Source: an uncultured Eubacteriales bacterium (GTDB lineage Bacteria; Bacillota; Clostridia; Christensenellales; Aristaeellaceae). From it: a stretch of DNA of 7,099 nucleotides. Shown here piece after piece: positions 6,976 to 7,099 of this stretch; position 1 is the first letter of the stretch; each line of letters starts with the position of its first letter. The notes beneath the pieces are model-generated. The model was not told the DNA's origin, did not search any database, and saw nothing but the letters and a program-made list of their open reading frames with translations. The stretch is taken from assembly GCA_900553315.1 (NCBI GenBank), contig USCW01000081.1, positions 1 through 7,099 of the forward strand, read 5' to 3'. A program made the translations under genes and the position numbers.

Positions 6976-7031
6976 ATGCGAGGGAGGCGGCTTCTTTTCA
7001 AGAAGCCCCTCCCTCGCGCTCCCTCCCGAAG
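6976..7031 (+). repeat. Right copy of 56-base inverted repeat, REP-like hairpin
   Basis: Reverse complement of 1-56 with one mismatch (base 7025). Bases 6978-7017 form a 40-base hairpin with the same single bulged C as the left copy. It stands just upstream of the first gene, only 15 bases from its ribosome binding site, so an mRNA starting to the right of it would carry this stem in its 5' leader. Together with the left copy it brackets the entire seven-gene block. No transposase or target-site duplication can be seen, so it is treated as a dispersed palindromic repeat. Confidence 0.85.
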
Positions 7032-7052
7032 AAAGTACGTTTTGGGGGGACG

Positions 7053-7098
7053 CTGGGGGGAGAGGCCGCTTCTCTGAGAGAAGCGCCTCTCCCCCCAG
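7053..7098. repeat. Second hairpin of the same architecture, different sequence
   Basis: An imperfect palindrome: outer arm CTGGGGGGAGAGG, inner arm CGCTTCTC, loop of about 3 bases, closing with CCCCCCAG. As in the 56-base repeat, one C is unpaired directly after GAGG in the left arm. It is joined to the right repeat copy by a 21-base linker (7032-7052), which includes GTACGTTTT and a G run. It may be cut by the window end. It could be a second REP-type unit forming a paired BIME-like element with the first, or the terminator of a gene lying to the right. Confidence 0.75.
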
Positions 7099-7099
7099 A

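Larger units (their letters stand above)
6948..7099. other. Leader and repeat region upstream of the operon
   Basis: This non-coding end contains the leader of the first gene, an A/T-rich patch (6961-6975) and the two hairpins. I see no convincing pair of -35 and -10 boxes for the minus strand. A TTGAAA in the hairpin loop (7001-6996) has no good -10 box at 16-18 bases; the nearest candidate, TATCTA, is 21 bases away. Transcription of the block therefore probably starts beyond the right edge or from a promoter I cannot recognise. Confidence 0.55.

Noticed and set aside
6970..7001. Promoter with TTGAAA as -35 box in the hairpin loop
   Set aside because: The possible -10 sequences lie 21 or more bases away and the -35 box is buried in a palindrome; the spacing does not fit the main sigma factor.
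1..7031. Composite transposon or IS ends formed by the two inverted repeats
   Set aside because: No transposase or recombinase lies between them, the interior is a set of ordinary chromosomal genes, and each repeat is itself a palindrome, unlike typical terminal repeats. Flanking duplications cannot be checked because the window ends at the repeat.
6976..7077. A 33-codon plus-strand frame starting with the ATG in the repeat and ending at a stop in the second hairpin
   Set aside because: It is made almost wholly of hairpin sequence, has no ribosome binding site, and gives a basic low-complexity peptide.

Overview
The window carries one compact block of seven protein genes, all on the minus strand and read from the right end towards the left. 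It looks like a fairly GC-rich low-GC-lineage anaerobe, that is, a high-GC member of the Clostridia (Oscillospirales- or Christensenellales-like gut type). The basis is the Spo0B-type histidine kinase, strong AGGAGG ribosome binding sites, frequent GTG/TTG starts, and dispersed GA/CT-rich hairpin repeats. This placement is an inference from style; there is no rRNA or other marker gene.

In transcription order the genes are: a 650-residue polytopic membrane protein resembling GT-C glycosyltransferases (6947 to 4995); a 71-residue protein of unknown function (4991 to 4776); a class 3 (alpha/beta hydrolase) lipase without a signal peptide (4763 to 3129); a DUF1294 small membrane protein (3125 to 2832); the AAA+ replication-recombination ATPase RarA/MgsA (2814 to 1498); a two-helix membrane histidine kinase with a Spo0B-type dimerisation motif (1501 to 611); and a nitroreductase-family flavoprotein (589 to 68). 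Gaps are 3 to 21 bases and RarA/kinase overlap by 4, so a single transcript with coupled translation is likely. The gene set mixes envelope functions (membrane protein, lipase, DUF1294), genome maintenance (RarA), signalling (kinase) and redox chemistry (nitroreductase). No single pathway joins them, and no response regulator, transposase, tRNA, rRNA, CRISPR array or phage gene is present.

The block is flanked by a 56-base repeat in inverted orientation (1-56 and 6976-7031, 55 of 56 positions identical). Each copy folds into a 40-base hairpin with a single bulged C. A second hairpin of different sequence but the same design (7053-7098) lies beyond the right copy. These are the most unusual elements in the window: REP/BIME-like dispersed palindromes or processed 3'-end hairpins rather than transposon ends. 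The right copy also creates a false upstream start for the membrane protein; the supported start is the TTG at 6947, 7 bases after a perfect AGGAGG. No operon promoter can be identified, so transcription may enter from beyond the right edge.

I found no convincing previously undescribed multi-gene system. The best leads are the hairpin family, the unassigned membrane protein with its 71-residue partner and the cytosolic-looking lipase, and the orphan kinase coupled to rarA.
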